This document shows, one piece after another, positions 47,803-56,040 of a DNA stretch of 64,000 bases (position 1 is its first letter; every line of letters starts with the position of its first letter). The notes beneath the pieces were generated by a model, which was not told where the DNA came from, searched no databases, and saw nothing but the letters and a program-made list of their open reading frames with translations. The position numbers and the translations under genes were made by a program. Origin of the DNA: Rhizobiales bacterium CCH10-E5 (GTDB lineage Bacteria; Pseudomonadota; Alphaproteobacteria; Rhizobiales; Beijerinckiaceae); the NCBI GenBank assembly GCA_001556125.1, contig LSIG01000165.1, forward strand, positions 52,096 to 116,095, written 5' to 3'.

Positions 47803-47927
47803 AGGGCGCACAGCCGTCGCGCGCCATCGCCGGTGGCCGATTCTTGCATGGGCATGGCAGTATCAACGCGTCGCGGCCCCGGCAACGGGACCGCCTCATC
47901 CAGCGGCCTGACAGACAGCGAGCTTCC

Positions 47928-49316
47928 ATGACCCGCGCCCAAGCCATCGCGCATGCGCAAGACTATTTCGACACCGGCGCTTTCAAGAGCGACCTCGGCC
48001 GCCTCATCGCGATGCCGACCGAAAGCCAGAACCCGGACCGGGCGCCCGTCCTGACGGAGTATCTCGAGCGCGAGATGCGCCCGCTCTTCGAGGGGCTCGG
48101 CTTCGAATGCCGCATCCTGCACCACCCCAAGGCCAAGGGCCCCTTCCTCTTCGCCCAGCGCATCGAGGATGAGAGCCTGCCGACGATCTTCGGCTACGGC
48201 CATGGCGACGTCATTCGCGGGCTCGACGCGCAGTGGAGCGAAGGCCTCTCGCCCTGGACCCTGACCGAGCGGGACGGCCGCTGGTATGGCCGCGGCGTCG
48301 TCGACAACAAGGGCCAGCATGTCATCAACATCAATGCCTTGCGCGCCGTTCTTGAATCGCGCGGCAAGCTCGGCTTCAACGCCAAGTACCTGATCGAGAT
48401 GGGCGAGGAATCCGGTTCGCCGGGCCTGCGCGAGCTCTGCGCCGACGAGGCGGAGCTGTTCCGGGCGGATGTGCTGGTGGCCTCGGACGGGCCGCGGCTG
48501 AATGCCGAGCGGCCCACCGTCTTCCTGGGCGCGCGCGGCGTCATCACCTTCGACCTGTCGATCGTGGCGCGCGAAGGCGGGCATCACTCGGGCAACTGGG
48601 GTGGCATCCTCTCCGACCCGGCGATCCAGCTCGCCCACGCCATCGCCTCGATCACCTCCCCGACCGGCCAGATCCGTATCCATGAATGGGTGCCGAAAGA
48701 GCTGCCGCGCGCCGTGCGCGAGGCGGTGTCGGACTGTGTCATCGACGGGGGACCCGACGGCCCGGTGATCGATCCGGGCTGGGGCGAGCCCGATCTGTCG
48801 CCCGCCGAGCAGGTCTTCGGCTGGTGCTCCTTCGACGTGCTGGCGATGAAGTCAGGCGTGCCGGAAACGCCGGTCAACGCCGTGCCGCCGAGCGCCTGGG
48901 CCCGCTGCGCGCTTCGCTTCGTCGTCGGCATCGACCCGACCGACGTCGTGCCGGCGCTGCGCCGCCATCTCGACCGCCACGGCTTCAGGATGGTCGAGAT
49001 CATCATGCCCGGCACGGAGCGGTTCGGCGCGACGCGGCTTGATCCCGAGGATGACTGGGTGCGCTTCACCCTCGCCTCGATCGCGCGTAGCACGAACAAG
49101 AAGCCGGCTCTGCTGCCCAATCTCGGCGGCTCGCTGCCGAACGACATTTTCGCCGAGGTGCTGGGGCTGAAGACGATCTGGGTGCCGCATTCCTATCCCG
49201 GTTGCTCGCAGCACGCGCCCGATGAGCACGTGCCCGTCGAGCTGGCGCGCGAAGCGCTCGGCCTGATGGCCGGGCTCTACTGGGACATCGGCTCCGGCGA
49301 GGCTCCGCCGGTCTGA
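47928..49316 (+). CDS. M20-family metallopeptidase
   Basis: The ATG at 47928 gives 462 residues. Metal-ligand segments are GYGHGDVIRG (His), GRGVVDNKGQ (Asp) and EMGEESGSPGLRE (Glu-Glu), with SYPGCSQHAPDEH near the C-terminus. It resembles M20 dipeptidase- or carboxypeptidase-like enzymes of about 460 residues acting on small peptides or N-acyl amino acids. It is divergent from the helicase. The substrate is unknown. The short Pro-rich gene is convergent 3 bases after the stop. Confidence 0.85.
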   Translation: MTRAQAIAHAQDYFDTGAFKSDLGRLIAMPTESQNPDRAPVLTEYLEREMRPLFEGLGFECRILHHPKAKGPFLFAQRIEDESLPTIFGYGHGDVIRGLDAQWSEGLSPWTLTERDGRWYGRGVVDNKGQHVININALRAVLESRGKLGFNAKYLIEMGEESGSPGLRELCADEAELFRADVLVASDGPRLNAERPTVFLGARGVITFDLSIVAREGGHHSGNWGGILSDPAIQLAHAIASITSPTGQIRIHEWVPKELPRAVREAVSDCVIDGGPDGPVIDPGWGEPDLSPAEQVFGWCSFDVLAMKSGVPETPVNAVPPSAWARCALRFVVGIDPTDVVPALRRHLDRHGFRMVEIIMPGTERFGATRLDPEDDWVRFTLASIARSTNKKPALLPNLGGSLPNDIFAEVLGLKTIWVPHSYPGCSQHAPDEHVPVELAREALGLMAGLYWDIGSGEAPPV

Positions 49317-49319
49317 CCC

Positions 49320-49571
49320 CTACTCCATCGGCTGACGCGGGCCGCGGTCCGGCGGCATGTCATAAGGGGTAGCCGGCGGCGCTTCCGGCGGGGCATCGGG
49401 CGGAAGCTCCGGTGGCGGCTCCGTCGGGATACCCTGCGGCGCCTCGTCCGGCGGCATCTCGACCGGCGGCGCCGGCGGCACCTCGCTTGGCGTCAATGGC
49501 GGGGCCTCCGGCGGCGGCGTCGGGATGGCGGGCGTGCTGCCCGGATCGGCCTGGGCCTGCAGATCGTTCAT
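49320..49571 (-). CDS. Small acidic proline-rich protein (PP-x repeats)
   Basis: The ATG at 49571 follows GAGGAG and gives 83 residues. Almost the whole protein after residue 15 is a Pro/Glu-rich repeat (PPPEAPP, VPPAPPVEMPP, EPPPELPPDAPP) with no predicted fold. It ends 3 bases from the M20 stop. Such sequences often act as flexible spacers or are translated by-products; the strong ribosome site supports a real gene. No family recognised. Confidence 0.6.
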   Translation of the reverse strand: MNDLQAQADPGSTPAIPTPPPEAPPLTPSEVPPAPPVEMPPDEAPQGIPTEPPPELPPDAPPEAPPATPYDMPPDRGPRQPME

Positions 49572-49626
49572 GCGCAACTCCTCGCTTCGCGAGGCAACGC
49601 GCCAGCCGCCATTTCGTTCGCGCAAA

Positions 49627-49658
49627 TGAAAACGACGCCGGCTCGCACCGGCGTCGTT
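49627..49658 (-). terminator. Rho-independent terminator after the TRAP large permease gene
   Basis: On the minus strand AACGACGCCGG-TGCGAG-CCGGCGTCGTT is a perfect 11-base stem followed by TTTTC. It lies 25 bases beyond the TRAP large subunit stop (49683) and is a convincing intrinsic terminator. Confidence 0.8.
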
Positions 49659-49682
49659 CGATTGTCTGGACTGCGGTCGCCG

Positions 49683-51503
49683 CTACTTGAAGGAGGGCGG
49701 CGCGGTGAGGTCGAAGGCCGGCAATCCGCCACCGCCAGGCCCGCCGATGCCGGGGATCTGGATCGAGTCGAACTGCTTGTCGATCGCCTTCTGGTCGAGC
49801 TGCACGGCCGATGCCTTGTAGTGCATCACCATCTGCGGGAAGGTCACGACCAGCGCCACCATGATGCACTGGATCACCACGAAGGGCACCGCCCCCCAGT
49901 AGATCTGGCCGGTGGTGACCGGCTCCATCATCGTGCCGGTGACCTTGTCGCGATAGCGATCCTTCGGCGCCACCGATCTCAGGAAGAACAGCGCGAAGCC
50001 GAAAGGCGGGTGCATGAACGAGGTCTGCATGTTCACGCCGAGGATGACGCCGAACCAGATCAGGTCGATGCCGAGCTTTTCGGCAGCCGGCCCGAGCAGC
50101 GGGACGATGATGAAGGCGAGCTCGAAGAAATCGAGGAAGAACGCCAGCAGGAACACCATCACGTTGACGACGATCAGGAAGCCCGTCGCGCCGCCCGGCA
50201 GGCCGACCAGCAGATGCTCGACCCAGAGGTGGCCGTTCACGCCGTAGAAGGTCAGCGAGAACACGCGCGCGCCGACCAGGATGAAGAGCACGAAGGCCGA
50301 GAGCTTGGCCGTCGATTCCGTCGCCTGCTTCAGCAGGTCGAAGGTCATGCGCTTCTTGCCATAGGCGAGCAGGATCGCGCCGGCCGCGCCCATCGCGCCG
50401 CCCTCGGTCGGCGTCGCGACGCCGATGAAGATCGTGCCCAGCACCAGGAAGATCAGCGCCAGCGGCGGGACCATCACGAAGATCACCTGCTCGGTCATCC
50501 GCGAGAGCAGGTTGAGCCCGAGCAGCTTGTTGATGATCGCGATCACGAAGGAGATGCCGACGGCGATCGACATCGTCAGGATGACGAAATCGGCGCCCGC
50601 CTGGATCTTGGTGAAGGTCTTCATGATCGCGTAGGCCGCGCCGAAGGCGATGATCGTGATCACCAGCAGCGAGCGCCGGCGGGTCTGGCCGTCGGCGTCG
50701 CGCAGGGTCTGCGCCTCCGGCGGCAGGCCGGGCGCGCGGTTGGGATAGACGATCGTGATCAGGAAGACGTAGCCGGCATACATCGCCGACAGCACGAGGC
50801 CGGGGATGAAGGCGCCCTCATACATGTCGCCGACCGAACGGCCGAGCTGGTCGGCCAGCACGATCAGGACGAGCGAGGGCGGGATGATCTGCGCCAGCGT
50901 GCCGGACGCCGCGATGACGCCCGAGGCGAGACGCCGGTCATAGCCGTAGCGCAGCATGATCGGCAGCGAGATCAGGCCCATCGAGATGACGGAGGCCGCG
51001 ACGACGCCGGTGGTGGCCGCGAGCAGCGCACCGACGAAGATCACCGCATAGGCGAGGCCGCCGCGAACCGGCCCGAAGAGCTGGCCGATCGTGTCCAGCA
51101 GATCCTCCGCCATGCCCGAGCGCTCGAGGATGAGGCCCATGAAGGTGAAGAACGGGATCGCCAGCAGCACGTCGTTGTTCATCGTGCCGTAGATGCGCTC
51201 CGGCATCGCCTGCAGGAAGTTCTCCTGGAACAGGCCGAGTTCGATGCCGACGATCGCGAAGAGCAGGCCGTTGGCGGCCAGCGCGAAGGCCACCGGATAA
51301 CCCAGCAGCAGAAAGACGACGAGCGCGGCGAACATCACCGGCGCCATGTTGACGCGCAGGAAGTCGCCGAGGCCGGCGGCCTGGGCCTCGCCCGTATGCA
51401 GGCCGAGGAAGGCGACGAGGGAGAGCGCCAGCAGCAGGCCAGCGGCGCGGGAGAGACGGGAAACGGTCATGGTGGCGATCCGGCGGTCGTTAGGGTTGCT
51501 CAC
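49683..51503 (-). CDS. TRAP transporter large permease (DctM, extended type)
   Basis: The GTG at 51503 overlaps the DctQ stop (GTGA). The 606-residue protein has 12 or more spans with AIPFFTFMGLILERSGMAED, GVVAASVISMGL and LAQIIPPSLVLIVL, all DctM signatures. The length exceeds the usual 430 owing to a longer middle loop and C-terminal tail, as in the larger TRAP/TAXI-type subfamily of mannitol/chloroaromatic-acid-like TRAP transporters. A terminator follows. No binding-protein gene is adjacent. Confidence 0.88.
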   Translation of the reverse strand: MSNPNDRRIATMTVSRLSRAAGLLLALSLVAFLGLHTGEAQAAGLGDFLRVNMAPVMFAALVVFLLLGYPVAFALAANGLLFAIVGIELGLFQENFLQAMPERIYGTMNNDVLLAIPFFTFMGLILERSGMAEDLLDTIGQLFGPVRGGLAYAVIFVGALLAATTGVVAASVISMGLISLPIMLRYGYDRRLASGVIAASGTLAQIIPPSLVLIVLADQLGRSVGDMYEGAFIPGLVLSAMYAGYVFLITIVYPNRAPGLPPEAQTLRDADGQTRRRSLLVITIIAFGAAYAIMKTFTKIQAGADFVILTMSIAVGISFVIAIINKLLGLNLLSRMTEQVIFVMVPPLALIFLVLGTIFIGVATPTEGGAMGAAGAILLAYGKKRMTFDLLKQATESTAKLSAFVLFILVGARVFSLTFYGVNGHLWVEHLLVGLPGGATGFLIVVNVMVFLLAFFLDFFELAFIIVPLLGPAAEKLGIDLIWFGVILGVNMQTSFMHPPFGFALFFLRSVAPKDRYRDKVTGTMMEPVTTGQIYWGAVPFVVIQCIMVALVVTFPQMVMHYKASAVQLDQKAIDKQFDSIQIPGIGGPGGGGLPAFDLTAPPSFK

Positions 51504-52099
51504 GAGGCCACCCCTTGCTGCTTGGCCTGCTCCAGAAGGCGGTGCGCCTCGGCTTCGGCCGCGGCGGCGTGGCCGCGCAGCGTCTCGTCATCTTCGAGAT
51601 GGCCACGCATGATCGCGACCTGCTTGATGATCTCGGACACGCCCTGGATCGCCAGCATCACGAAGCCGATGACGACGAGCCCCTTGGCCGGCCACTGCGC
51701 CAGACCGCCGGCAGAGAGCGACTGCTCGTTGATGGCGTAGGAGCGGACGAAGAACGGCCAGGAATGGTAGATCATCAGGATGCAGAACGGCATCAGGAAC
51801 AGCGTGTGGCCGATGAGGTCGATCCAGCGCTGCACGCTCTTGGGCAGCAGGCCGTTCACGATGTCGATGCGGATGTGCTCCTTCACCTTCAGCGTCCAGG
51901 CGGCGCACATCAGGAAGACCGCGCCGAACAGCATCCATTGCAGCTCGAGCCAGGCATTCGACGAGACGTTGAACGCCTTGCGGATGATGGCGTTGACGGC
52001 AGCCACCAGCACGGCGACGAGGATCAGCCAGGCGATCTTCTTGCCGATCTGCGTGTTGATCGCGTCGATGACACGGCTGAGCTGGAGTAGTCCCTTCAC
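51500..52099 (-). CDS. TRAP transporter small permease (DctQ)
   Basis: The GTG at 52099 has GGGAGCA upstream and gives 199 residues. Four spans and a charged, Ala/Glu-rich C-terminal tail are present; conserved segments are WLELQWMLFGAVFLMCAAWTL and VKEHIRIDIVNGLLPKSV. It overlaps dctM by 4 bases. The upstream neighbour is a divergent cupin gene, so the substrate-binding protein is missing from this locus. Confidence 0.87.
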   Translation of the reverse strand: MKGLLQLSRVIDAINTQIGKKIAWLILVAVLVAAVNAIIRKAFNVSSNAWLELQWMLFGAVFLMCAAWTLKVKEHIRIDIVNGLLPKSVQRWIDLIGHTLFLMPFCILMIYHSWPFFVRSYAINEQSLSAGGLAQWPAKGLVVIGFVMLAIQGVSEIIKQVAIMRGHLEDDETLRGHAAAAEAEAHRLLEQAKQQGVAS

Positions 52100-52321
52100 G
52101 TCGGTGCTCCCAATTCCCGTGCGGCGCCTTGTTCTGCAAGCAGGCCCCGTCCGCGTTTCGGTTATAGGAAGGCCATGCAGCACACAAGCGCCGAGGCGGC
52201 TCCGTCCCACGGCGATCTGCCCTGATTTTCGGCATCATCCCGCCTGTCCCGGGCCTCCGACCGCGCTGTGGAACGGGCGACTGCCGCAGGCGTTTTCCGC
52301 AGGCCAGAAGCGAGGTTGCGG

Positions 52322-52849
52322 ATGATGACGATGACGACGACGGCCATTCATCTGGAGGCGCGCGGCTTCGTGCCCAACAATCCGCGCCTGCCGCTCGTGC
52401 TCTACCAGGCCGCCTTCCCTGCCGATGCCGGGGATTTGGCGGCCGAGATGGAGAGACGCTTCGCCGAGAATGGCTGGCCGCCCCAATGGCGCGACGGCAT
52501 CTATGATTTCGACCACTACCACACGCAGGGCCACGAGGTGCTGGGCATCGCCGCGGGCTCGGCCGAACTCGTCCTGGGTGGCGAGGGCGGGCGGCGGATC
52601 GAGGTGAGCGCGGGCGACGTCCTGCTGCTGCCGGCCGGCACCGGCCATCGCTGCGTGCGGCACTCCGACGATTTCCTGGTGGTCGGGGCCTATCCGCCGG
52701 GCCAGAGCGCGGACATCGTTCGCAAGGAGGCGACGCCGGCGATGCTGAAGCAGATCGCCGTGCTCAGCTTCCCGGCTTCCTACCCTGTCCAGGGCGCGGA
52801 GGGGCCGATCACGCGGCTCTGGGCGGACCAGATGCTGCGCAACCGCTGA
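52322..52849 (+). CDS. Cupin-domain protein (YjlB-like)
   Basis: The ATG at 52322 with a GAGG site gives 175 residues. One cupin domain shows the metal-binding HYHTQGHEVLG and the later GDVLLLPAGTGH. This resembles YjlB-like single cupins, which bind a metal and a small molecule; the reaction is unknown. It is the last chromosomal gene before the prophage attachment site. Confidence 0.82.
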   Translation: MMTMTTTAIHLEARGFVPNNPRLPLVLYQAAFPADAGDLAAEMERRFAENGWPPQWRDGIYDFDHYHTQGHEVLGIAAGSAELVLGGEGGRRIEVSAGDVLLLPAGTGHRCVRHSDDFLVVGAYPPGQSADIVRKEATPAMLKQIAVLSFPASYPVQGAEGPITRLWADQMLRNR

Positions 52850-52893
52850 GGCAGCGTTGCGTCCGGGTCGTCAGAGATGTCGGAGAAGGTTCG

Positions 52894-52941
<48 letters not shown>

Positions 52942-52964
52942 CACGGCGACCGCTGATTCTGCGC

Positions 52965-52991
52965 GCTTTTCCTGCAAACCAGAGGAAAAGC
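52965..52991. repeat. Perfect 9-bp hairpin just inside attL
   Basis: GCTTTTCCT-GCAAACCAG-AGGAAAAGC is a perfect 9-base stem with a 9-base loop, 24 bases inside the tRNA fragment. The octamer TGCAAACC occurs in it (52973-52980) and again at 53025-53032. These may be integrase or excisionase binding sites. Confidence 0.4.
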
Positions 52992-53048
52992 CATGCACCA
53001 CAGATCAATCACTTACAGCCGATTTGCAAACCGCTCGGACGCCCGCTC

Positions 53049-53507
53049 ATGAGCGGCTCGATCCCCTATGCGAACGCGACGAGCGGCGAGAAGGCGCGCG
53101 GCGAGATCACGAAGCTCCTGCGGTCTATGGGCTGCGACGAGATCGGCTTCCAGGATCGCTACAGCGACGGCGTGCTGGTCGTCGTCTTCAAGATCCGCGG
53201 CCGCGTCTATAAGCTCGAGGCGTCGGCGCGCGGCTGGGCTCGCTGGTATCTCCGTCACAACCCGCACACCCATCGCCACCGGACGACGAAGCAGCAGCAT
53301 GAGGCCAAGGCGCTCGACCAGGGCCTGATCGCGATCAACTCGGTCCTGCGCGATTATGTCCGCGGGATGGTCACCGCCATCGAGTGCAACGCGCTCTCGA
53401 TCGAGCAGGCGATGCTCGGCCACATACTGCTCGGCAATGGGCAGACCGTCATGGACCACATGGTCGAGACGAAGCTGCTGTCGCTGCCGGCGCCGAGCGC
53501 TGCCTGA
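53049..53507 (+). CDS. Phage-associated protein, unknown
   Basis: The 152-residue protein (MSGSIPYANATSGEKARGEI) is the first gene after the attachment site. It has a small mixed alpha/beta N-terminal part (FKIRGRVYKLEASARGWARWY) and a helical C-terminal part. Similar short proteins are found in rhizobial prophages. No function can be assigned. The ribosome site is weak. Confidence 0.6.
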   Translation: MSGSIPYANATSGEKARGEITKLLRSMGCDEIGFQDRYSDGVLVVVFKIRGRVYKLEASARGWARWYLRHNPHTHRHRTTKQQHEAKALDQGLIAINSVLRDYVRGMVTAIECNALSIEQAMLGHILLGNGQTVMDHMVETKLLSLPAPSAA

Positions 53508-53533
53508 CCCACCCTCCCACACGAGGACAGAAC

Positions 53534-53797
53534 ATGAGCGAGAAGATGACGGGGACCGTTGTCGAGCCTCAGGCGCCTGGCGGCTTGGTAGCGGATTTGC
53601 GGGCCGCATGCTTCGGTCGGCCCGCAAAAATAGAATGGCCGCACCGACTGCTCCACCGAGCCGCCGACGCCATTGAATTAGCCGAAATGCGCGAATGCGT
53701 TGCGCTGAAGAATAAACAGAATTTGCTCGATAAGTTGCAAGCCGCGAATGCCCGTATTGCCGAGCTAGAGCGCGCCCTCTCAGAGGGGGATGCGTGA
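53534..53797 (+). CDS. Small phage protein with C-terminal coiled coil
   Basis: The ATG at 53534 has GAGGA upstream; 87 residues. The C-terminal 30 residues (LQAANARIAELERALSEGDA) form a leucine-heptad coiled coil. The next gene overlaps its stop by a few bases. Unknown function, part of the plus-strand run of small genes. Confidence 0.6.
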   Translation: MSEKMTGTVVEPQAPGGLVADLRAACFGRPAKIEWPHRLLHRAADAIELAEMRECVALKNKQNLLDKLQAANARIAELERALSEGDA

Positions 53798-54012
53798 TGG
53801 GGAAGGTCAAGCTGACGAAGGCGCAGCGGGCCGTTTTGGAGCGCGTTTGCGATACGGGCAGCATGAGCCGCAACGAAGCCGCCTACGAGGGCGGCAGCGG
53901 GCGGACTCTTGGTGCCTTAGAAAAGCGAGATCTGCTGGTGAGCGTCAATTACGCCAACGGTCGGTTTTGGTTGCCGACCGACGCCGGCCGCGCCGCCCTC
54001 AAGGAGTCCTGA
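53797..54012 (+). CDS. Small winged-helix-like phage protein
   Basis: The ATG at 53797 overlaps the previous stop (TGATG) and has a G-rich site upstream. The 71-residue protein (KLTKAQRAVLERVCDTGSMS, then LEKRDLLVSVNYANGRFWLP) resembles a winged-helix domain in order and size. It may be a small DNA-binding regulator. No partner is known. Confidence 0.55.
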   Translation: MGKVKLTKAQRAVLERVCDTGSMSRNEAAYEGGSGRTLGALEKRDLLVSVNYANGRFWLPTDAGRAALKES

Positions 54013-54013
54013 C

Positions 54014-54238
54014 ATGGACATGATCGAACTGGCGGAGCCGCGAGGGCACTTCCAGGTGCTGGTTCGCCGGCTGGCCGAGGAGGCGGTGTCGGCCATTCAT
54101 CATGACGCGCCCGAGCCCGAATACAGCAACGAGGTCCGCTCGCTTGAGCGCCGGTTCACCGACATTTTGCGGGGCTACCTATCGGCTCGATCTCGCGCCT
54201 CCCGCGCCCTTTCCGCAAAGGATGAAAGCCATGACTGA
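54014..54238 (+). CDS. Small phage protein, unknown
   Basis: The 74-residue protein starts one base after the previous stop and overlaps the next start by 8 bases. It is mostly helical and acidic (EPRGHFQVLVRRLAEEAVSA). No function recognised; its place in a tightly packed run of small genes supports it as real. Confidence 0.5.
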   Translation: MDMIELAEPRGHFQVLVRRLAEEAVSAIHHDAPEPEYSNEVRSLERRFTDILRGYLSARSRASRALSAKDESHD

Positions 54239-54728
54239 CATGCCGGAGGTTGCCATGGACGTGAAGGGGCTGTGCGAGAGGCTGGAGCAGGCCGCTACGG
54301 ACTGGAACGGCGAGTCAATGCCTGATGGAGCCGAGCCGCGCCCGATGGTGACATGCGGTGATTTGCGCGAAGCCGCCACCGCCCTCTCAACCCTGTCCCG
54401 AAAACTGGCGGAGGCGAGGGCCGAACGGGATGCGTGCAAGCGCGACTACGACGGCGGCTATGAGGCAGGGGCCGGCGATATGGCTGGCGCAGTCGATGCA
54501 GCGCTGGCCCGCGCCCTCGCCGCCGAAGCCGCGCTCGCGTCCAAGGACGAGAGGATCGCTGCGCTCGAAAAGGCGTTGGAGCGTGCGGCTGAGGATTTCC
54601 GCACGATCAAGACGCTCAACAGCCACGGCGCGAGCGATCAAACCTACATTGGGTGGCTGCGCTCCAATGCCGAACAGGGAGAACGCCGCGCCCGCAGCGC
54701 CCTCACCGTGGAGAAGACCGATGGATGA
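54231..54728 (+). CDS. Coiled-coil phage protein, paralog 1
   Basis: The ATG at 54231 has AAAGGATG upstream and gives 165 residues. Two motifs are shared with the next gene: a VKGLCERLEQ start and the repeated LAAEAALASKDERIAALEKA. The C-terminal half forms a long coiled coil. The shared segments are near-identical in DNA as well (75 bases with about four differences at 54508-54582 and 54953-55027), so the two genes arose by a recent tandem duplication. No family assigned. Confidence 0.65.
   Translation: MTDMPEVAMDVKGLCERLEQAATDWNGESMPDGAEPRPMVTCGDLREAATALSTLSRKLAEARAERDACKRDYDGGYEAGAGDMAGAVDAALARALAAEAALASKDERIAALEKALERAAEDFRTIKTLNSHGASDQTYIGWLRSNAEQGERRARSALTVEKTDG
54508..54582 (+). repeat. 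75-base direct repeat, copy 1
   Basis: Begins CCCGCGCCCTCGCCGCCGAA and encodes AEAALASKDERIAALEKALE in gene 54231-54728. Copy 2 is at 54953-55027 with about four mismatches. It reflects tandem duplication of a coiled-coil gene. Confidence 0.8.
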
Positions 54729-55140
54729 GGTGAAGCGGCTGTGCGAGAGGCTGGCTGAGTTCCGCCTGCGCTGGCAGGAGAGCGGCGATCTGACCTATCT
54801 CGGTGGCGCCCTATCGGACGCGGTTGCTGGCCTCTCAACCCTTTCGCGAGAACTGGCGGAGGCGAGGGATAGGATCGCAACGCTGGAATGGGAGCGCAAC
54901 ACTTGGGATGCGGCGCACACTCGCCAAGCGCAAGAAACGCGCCGTCAGGAAGCCCGCGCCCTCGCCGCCGAAGCCGCCTCCGCGTCCAAGGACGAGAGGA
55001 TCGCGGCGCTCGAAAAGGCGTTGGAGCCTTTGGCGCGGCTTGAGATCCCACGGTTCCCGCAGGGCAATGCTGGCGCCTATTCCATCCGCCACGAAGACAT
55101 CCGGCGCGCTCGCGCTCTCTCGCCCAAGGAGCCCACATGA
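54721..55140 (+). CDS. Coiled-coil phage protein, paralog 2
   Basis: The ATG at 54721 follows GGAGAAG and gives 139 residues. It repeats the previous gene: VKRLCERLAEF start, GLSTLSRELAEAR and then AAEAASASKDERIAALEKAL. The parts between are different. It overlaps the following gene by 4 bases (ATGA). The pair suggests an expanding family of heptad-repeat proteins; function unknown. Confidence 0.65.
   Translation: MDEVKRLCERLAEFRLRWQESGDLTYLGGALSDAVAGLSTLSRELAEARDRIATLEWERNTWDAAHTRQAQETRRQEARALAAEAASASKDERIAALEKALEPLARLEIPRFPQGNAGAYSIRHEDIRRARALSPKEPT
54953..55027 (+). repeat. 75-base direct repeat, copy 2
   Basis: Near-identical to 54508-54582 (about four mismatches). It encodes the coiled-coil segment of paralog 2. 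The high DNA identity in a region otherwise diverged indicates recent duplication or gene conversion. Confidence 0.8.
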
Positions 55141-55529
55141 CCGCCCCCGACACAGACACTCTCATCGCCCTCGCCAGAGAGGGACGGATCGCCGTGGTGC
55201 CGGTGGAGGCATTCAAGGAGCTTCGCCATCGGTGGCGGGATGGCTTCCCGTTTAACGAGGACAGCGAAGAGGATGATGCGCTGGACGCCGCGCTGGACGA
55301 GGCACCCACCCTCACCCCGGCCCTTCTCGCCCTCGCGGAAGAACGGGATCGGTTGAGGGAGGCGTTGACGGCAGAGCGAGAGGCATGCGCGCAGACAGCT
55401 ATGACATGCCTTGTCGAAGCCGCGCGCTTTGAAAACGACGACTTTCGACTTGGCGCACGCGCCGGTAGGGCCGCGGCGGCCCAAGCCATCCGCGCCCGCG
55501 CGCTCACGGAGACACGCCATGAAAGTTGA
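55137..55529 (+). CDS. Small phage protein with short coiled coil
   Basis: The 130-residue protein overlaps the previous gene by 4 bases. A helical region ends LALAEERDRLREALTAEREA, a further heptad-type segment. The acidic central part (NEDSEEDDALDAALDEAPT) is low complexity. Unknown function. Confidence 0.55.
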   Translation: MTAPDTDTLIALAREGRIAVVPVEAFKELRHRWRDGFPFNEDSEEDDALDAALDEAPTLTPALLALAEERDRLREALTAEREACAQTAMTCLVEAARFENDDFRLGARAGRAAAAQAIRARALTETRHES

Positions 55530-56019
55530 CGAGAAGGGGCTGGAGGCCATCGCGCGAGCTATCCGTGACACTCAGCACTTACCGCCATCATGCGATTATC
55601 CGCAGTGCATGTGCGACTATGAGTGCGAGCGCGATGTCCTAACCGTGGCGACCTACATACCCGCCGCACGCGCCGCCATCACCGCCTACGAGGCTGCCAA
55701 GACAGCGGAGGGGGCCTCGATCGTCTATGACGAGGACCGACGCGTCGAGGTGATAGAGCGCGATGTGCCGGTGATCTGGAGACGGGCGGCTGGTGGCGCA
55801 ATCGAATACGCGCTCGACATTGACACGCGCGAGGTCATCGGCGCTCGCATCTTCCTGCCCGCCAGGGGCGCGGAGCCGGTGGCGTGGAAAGCGCTGTTCG
55901 AGACTGCCCACGGCGCCCTGATCTGCATCGCAGAGGCTCAAGGCGATGCGCTATATGCTCGCAAGGTGGCTGACGATTTGATAGCCGCCACCATGGGCAA
56001 TGCCTCGACGACCGCCTGA
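55519..56019 (+). CDS. Phage protein with Cys cluster, unknown
   Basis: The ATG at 55519 follows CGGAGA; 166 residues, overlapping the previous gene by 11 bases. An N-terminal cluster (CDYPQCMCDYECERD) suggests metal binding. The C-terminal part has a mixed fold (RVEVIERDVPVIWRRAAGG). Unknown function. Confidence 0.55.
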   Translation: MKVDEKGLEAIARAIRDTQHLPPSCDYPQCMCDYECERDVLTVATYIPAARAAITAYEAAKTAEGASIVYDEDRRVEVIERDVPVIWRRAAGGAIEYALDIDTREVIGARIFLPARGAEPVAWKALFETAHGALICIAEAQGDALYARKVADDLIAATMGNASTTA

Positions 56020-56040
56020 GCCCGCCCTACCCTGCCCGGC

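Noticed and set aside
52942..52990. Possible complete tRNA gene extending past the 3' fragment
   Set aside because: The DNA right of 52942 cannot pair with the acceptor or form a D-arm, so the tRNA is truncated.
53013..53873. 286-codon minus-strand open frame across the first prophage genes
   Set aside because: It crosses the boundary of two plus-strand genes with ribosome sites and has no recognisable domain; not an integrase.
54508..55027. CRISPR-like repeats
   Set aside because: Only two copies, inside coding frames, with no regular spacers; they encode coiled coils.
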